Shown: piece after piece, positions 59,134 to 60,523 of the stretch
How the letters are laid out: each line of letters starts with the position of its first letter
How positions within the stretch are numbered: the first letter of the stretch is position 1
Source of the DNA: Candidatus Brachybacterium merdavium
Lineage (GTDB): Bacteria; Actinomycetota; Actinomycetes; Actinomycetales; Dermabacteraceae
Direction of reading: 5' to 3'
Assembly: GCA_019118275.1 (NCBI GenBank)
Contig: DWZH01000083.1
Location: 1-60,523, forward strand
DNA: 60,523 nt
Notes under the pieces: generated by a model
Seen by the model: only the letters and a program-made list of their open reading frames with translations
Database searches by the model: none
Told to the model about the DNA's origin: nothing
Position numbers and translations under genes: made by a program

Positions 59134-59143
59134 CAACCGGTTG
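59134..59143. promoter_or_regulatory. LacI operator upstream of the 59337 operon
   Basis: CAACCGGTTG in the context GGCCAACCGGTTGACC, in the 252-bp gap between the GntR gene and the TIM-barrel gene at 59337. It repeats the core found twice around the LacI gene at 22807-23901, some 35 kb away. The rest of the gap shows no clear feature. Confidence 0.7.
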
Positions 59144-59336
59144 ACCTGTTCTGGGTTTCGTGCCTATGGTGCATCAGACGGACCGACCACGGACCCGATC
59201 GGGTACGCCCCTGGAGCCCACGGGCCACCCCCGCACCCGGCAGCACGGGACGAACCCCGCCGCCGCGAGGACGCAGCCCAGCCTCGGCCCGCATCTGACC
59301 AGACCACCGCGATGCACACGACGGAGTGAAAAGCGC

Positions 59337-60218
59337 ATGAAGATCGGCATCGGAACCTATTCCCTGTTCTGGGAGCTGCCCGAGCGCAATCCCGAGTCCC
59401 TGGGCATCTCCGGGATGATCGATCGCGCTTCCCAGCTGGGGTGCGAGGTCTTCCAGATCTGTGACGACCCGAGGATCGAGGGGCTCGACCCGGCCCAGCT
59501 GCAGGAGCTGCGCGAGCGCGCCGAGATCCTCGGCCTCGAGCTCGAGCTCGGCACTCGCACCATCGGTCGCGAGCACCTGGACCGCTACCTCGACATCGCC
59601 GAGGCGCTCGGCGCCCGCACGCTGCGCTCGATGATCCAGAGCCAGGAGATCGCCACTGGCGCCCCGGCTGCCCTGAGCGAGCTGCGCCGGACCCTCCCCC
59701 GCCTGGAGAGCACGGGCATCACCCTCGCCCTGGAGACCTACGAGCAGGTGCCCACGCCAGTGCTGCTCGAGGTGATCACCGCTCTCGACTCACCCTTCGT
59801 CGGCGTCTGCCTGGACCCGGCCAACTGCGTCTCGGCCCTCGAGCACCCGAAGCAGGTCGTCGAGTCCTGCGCGAGCCACACCGTCAACCTGCACGTGAAG
59901 GACTTCGCCTTCGCCCGCCAGGAGGGCTGGGTCGGCTTCACCTACTCCGGCGCCCCGCTCGGCCAGGGCCTGCTCGACCTCGACCACGAGCTCAGCGCGG
60001 TCTACGGCGCCGGAACGCCCGGCACCGGCAGGCGCTCCGCCCCGACCAGCACCACCGCCCGGCACGACCGCATCTGCCCCAGCGCCATCGTGGAGCACTG
60101 GCTGCCCTGGCAGGGAGACCTCGAGACCACCGTCACGACCGAACGAGCGTGGACCGATCGCACCCTGGCCGCCCTGCGGTCCTGGCGCACCGAGCACCTG
60201 CCGTCGACCCCTGGCTGA
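59337..60218 (+). CDS. Sugar isomerase-type TIM barrel, candidate 3-oxo-isoapionate decarboxylase (OiaC-like)
   Basis: The 293-residue protein begins MKIGIGTYSLFWELPERNPE. Candidate metal ligands are Asp/Asp in VFQICDDPRIEG near 40-51, Glu in LALETYEQV near 128, Asp in VCLDPANCVSAL near 160, His-Val-Lys in VNLHVKDFAF near 184 and Glu in IVEHWLPWQ near 247. It belongs to the xylose-isomerase-like barrels. OiaC of D-apionate catabolism is such a barrel, and the LacI operator upstream plus the Rossmann gene downstream suggest this role. The resemblance is from memory and weak as proof. Start ATG 59337 follows GGAG; the frame is open from 59160 without an RBS. Confidence 0.6.
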   Translation: MKIGIGTYSLFWELPERNPESLGISGMIDRASQLGCEVFQICDDPRIEGLDPAQLQELRERAEILGLELELGTRTIGREHLDRYLDIAEALGARTLRSMIQSQEIATGAPAALSELRRTLPRLESTGITLALETYEQVPTPVLLEVITALDSPFVGVCLDPANCVSALEHPKQVVESCASHTVNLHVKDFAFARQEGWVGFTYSGAPLGQGLLDLDHELSAVYGAGTPGTGRRSAPTSTTARHDRICPSAIVEHWLPWQGDLETTVTTERAWTDRTLAALRSWRTEHLPSTPG

Positions 60219-60432
60219 CATCTCGCGCACCGGCCGCCACCCGGCGGCCCAACCTCCTCGGGCCACCGATCCCTCGGCCCGACCGCGCATCCGCCCGACC
60301 ACCCATCGGCCCGCCGATCCACCATCCAGCGGTCCCTCGACCGCCGCCCCGCGACCCCCGGTTCGCATCCGACCGCGGCCTCGGCCGCACCGCCCCGCGA
60401 CGCCCCGTCGCACCGTCACGAAGGAGTCACCG
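60219..60432. other. Intergenic spacer in the 59337 operon
   Basis: A 214-bp, very C-rich spacer with imperfect CCGAC/CCGCC runs between two plus-strand genes. I see no promoter, hairpin or open frame that I would support, other than the AAGGAG at 60421-60426 before the next gene. Confidence 0.5.
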
Positions 60433-60523
60433 ATGACCAGCAACAAGCAGCTCAACCCCCTGTACGGCAAGACCGTCGAGCTCGACCCCTCGATCAGCGT
60501 CGCCGTGGTCGGCGCCGCCGGGA
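60433..60523 (+). CDS. N-terminus of a Rossmann-fold oxidoreductase, partial (right edge)
   Basis: Only 30 residues are present, ending in ISVAVVGAAG, a beta-strand plus the start of a GxxG dinucleotide-binding loop. AAGGAG lies 6 bases before ATG 60433. The N-terminal 20 residues before the strand are hydrophilic. Given its place behind an OiaC-like gene and a LacI operator, D-apionate oxidoisomerase (ApnO, phosphogluconate-dehydrogenase-like) is one candidate; any NAD-dependent sugar dehydrogenase would fit as well. Confidence 0.6.
   Translation, partial: MTSNKQLNPLYGKTVELDPSISVAVVGAAG

Noticed and set aside
1-60523. tRNA, rRNA, phage or transposase genes
   Set aside because: None could be recognised on either strand; no integrase, transposase or terminal repeats bracketing a block were seen.

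Overview
The window is high-GC, gene-dense DNA with ATG, GTG and TTG starts, strong AGGAG-type ribosome binding sites and many 4-bp ATGA or GTGA overlaps. The gene families (Cgl0158-type aldolase beside iolC, an IolT1-like carrier, several tripartite tricarboxylate (TTT) transporters, LacI, GntR and LysR regulators) point to an actinobacterium of the Micrococcales, perhaps Brachybacterium or a relative. The genus is inferred from gene content and composition only. No rRNA, tRNA, CRISPR array, prophage or insertion sequence is seen. It reads as a sugar, polyol and sugar-acid catabolic region.

Region 1 (1-13.6 kb) is a myo-inositol locus. iolC and a Cgl0158-type aldolase run off the left edge on the minus strand. 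They are followed by a tautomerase, an orphan TIM-barrel/Gfo-Idh pair and an IolT-like permease. A divergent plus-strand operon carries iolD, iolA, an iolE-like gene, iolH and an iolG-like dehydrogenase. TTGT-N4-ACAA palindromes precede iolC and iolD. iolB is not in the window.

Region 2 (13.7-20 kb) holds two exported glycosidases, a GH35 beta-galactosidase and a GH84 beta-N-acetylglucosaminidase, transcribed divergently.

Region 3 (20-29.2 kb) is a LacI-controlled cluster: an SDR dehydrogenase, a D-apionate lactonase-like protein, the LacI regulator, two divergent nucleoside-hydrolase-fold proteins and a sugar ABC importer. Its operator core CAACCGGTTG recurs at 59.1 kb before a TIM-barrel gene resembling 3-oxo-isoapionate decarboxylase and a truncated Rossmann gene. 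I infer one LacI regulon, split by about 35 kb, for apiose/apionate or a similar branched furanose.

Region 4 (29.3-38.8 kb) is a four-carbon acid-sugar (tetronate) module: a beta-hydroxyacid dehydrogenase, a DUF1537-type kinase, a GntP permease, a 3-hydroxyacyl-CoA-dehydrogenase-like enzyme, and a PdxA2-type dehydrogenase in an operon with a TTT importer. A potassium channel gene follows.

Region 5 (41-51 kb) is an L-rhamnonate module (RhmD, a medium-chain dehydrogenase, a second TTT importer, a LysR regulator), followed by a KdgT-like permease and an MFS carrier.

Region 6 (51.2-59.1 kb) is an unassigned hydroxy-acid operon (TIM-barrel isomerase, GntP permease, two related SDRs, an FMN hydroxy-acid oxidase, a 2-hydroxyacid dehydrogenase) followed by a GntR/FCD regulator. 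Copies of an ATCCTATWGGAT palindrome occur upstream of regions 4 and 6 and kdgT, suggesting one GntR-type regulator coordinates the sugar-acid modules.
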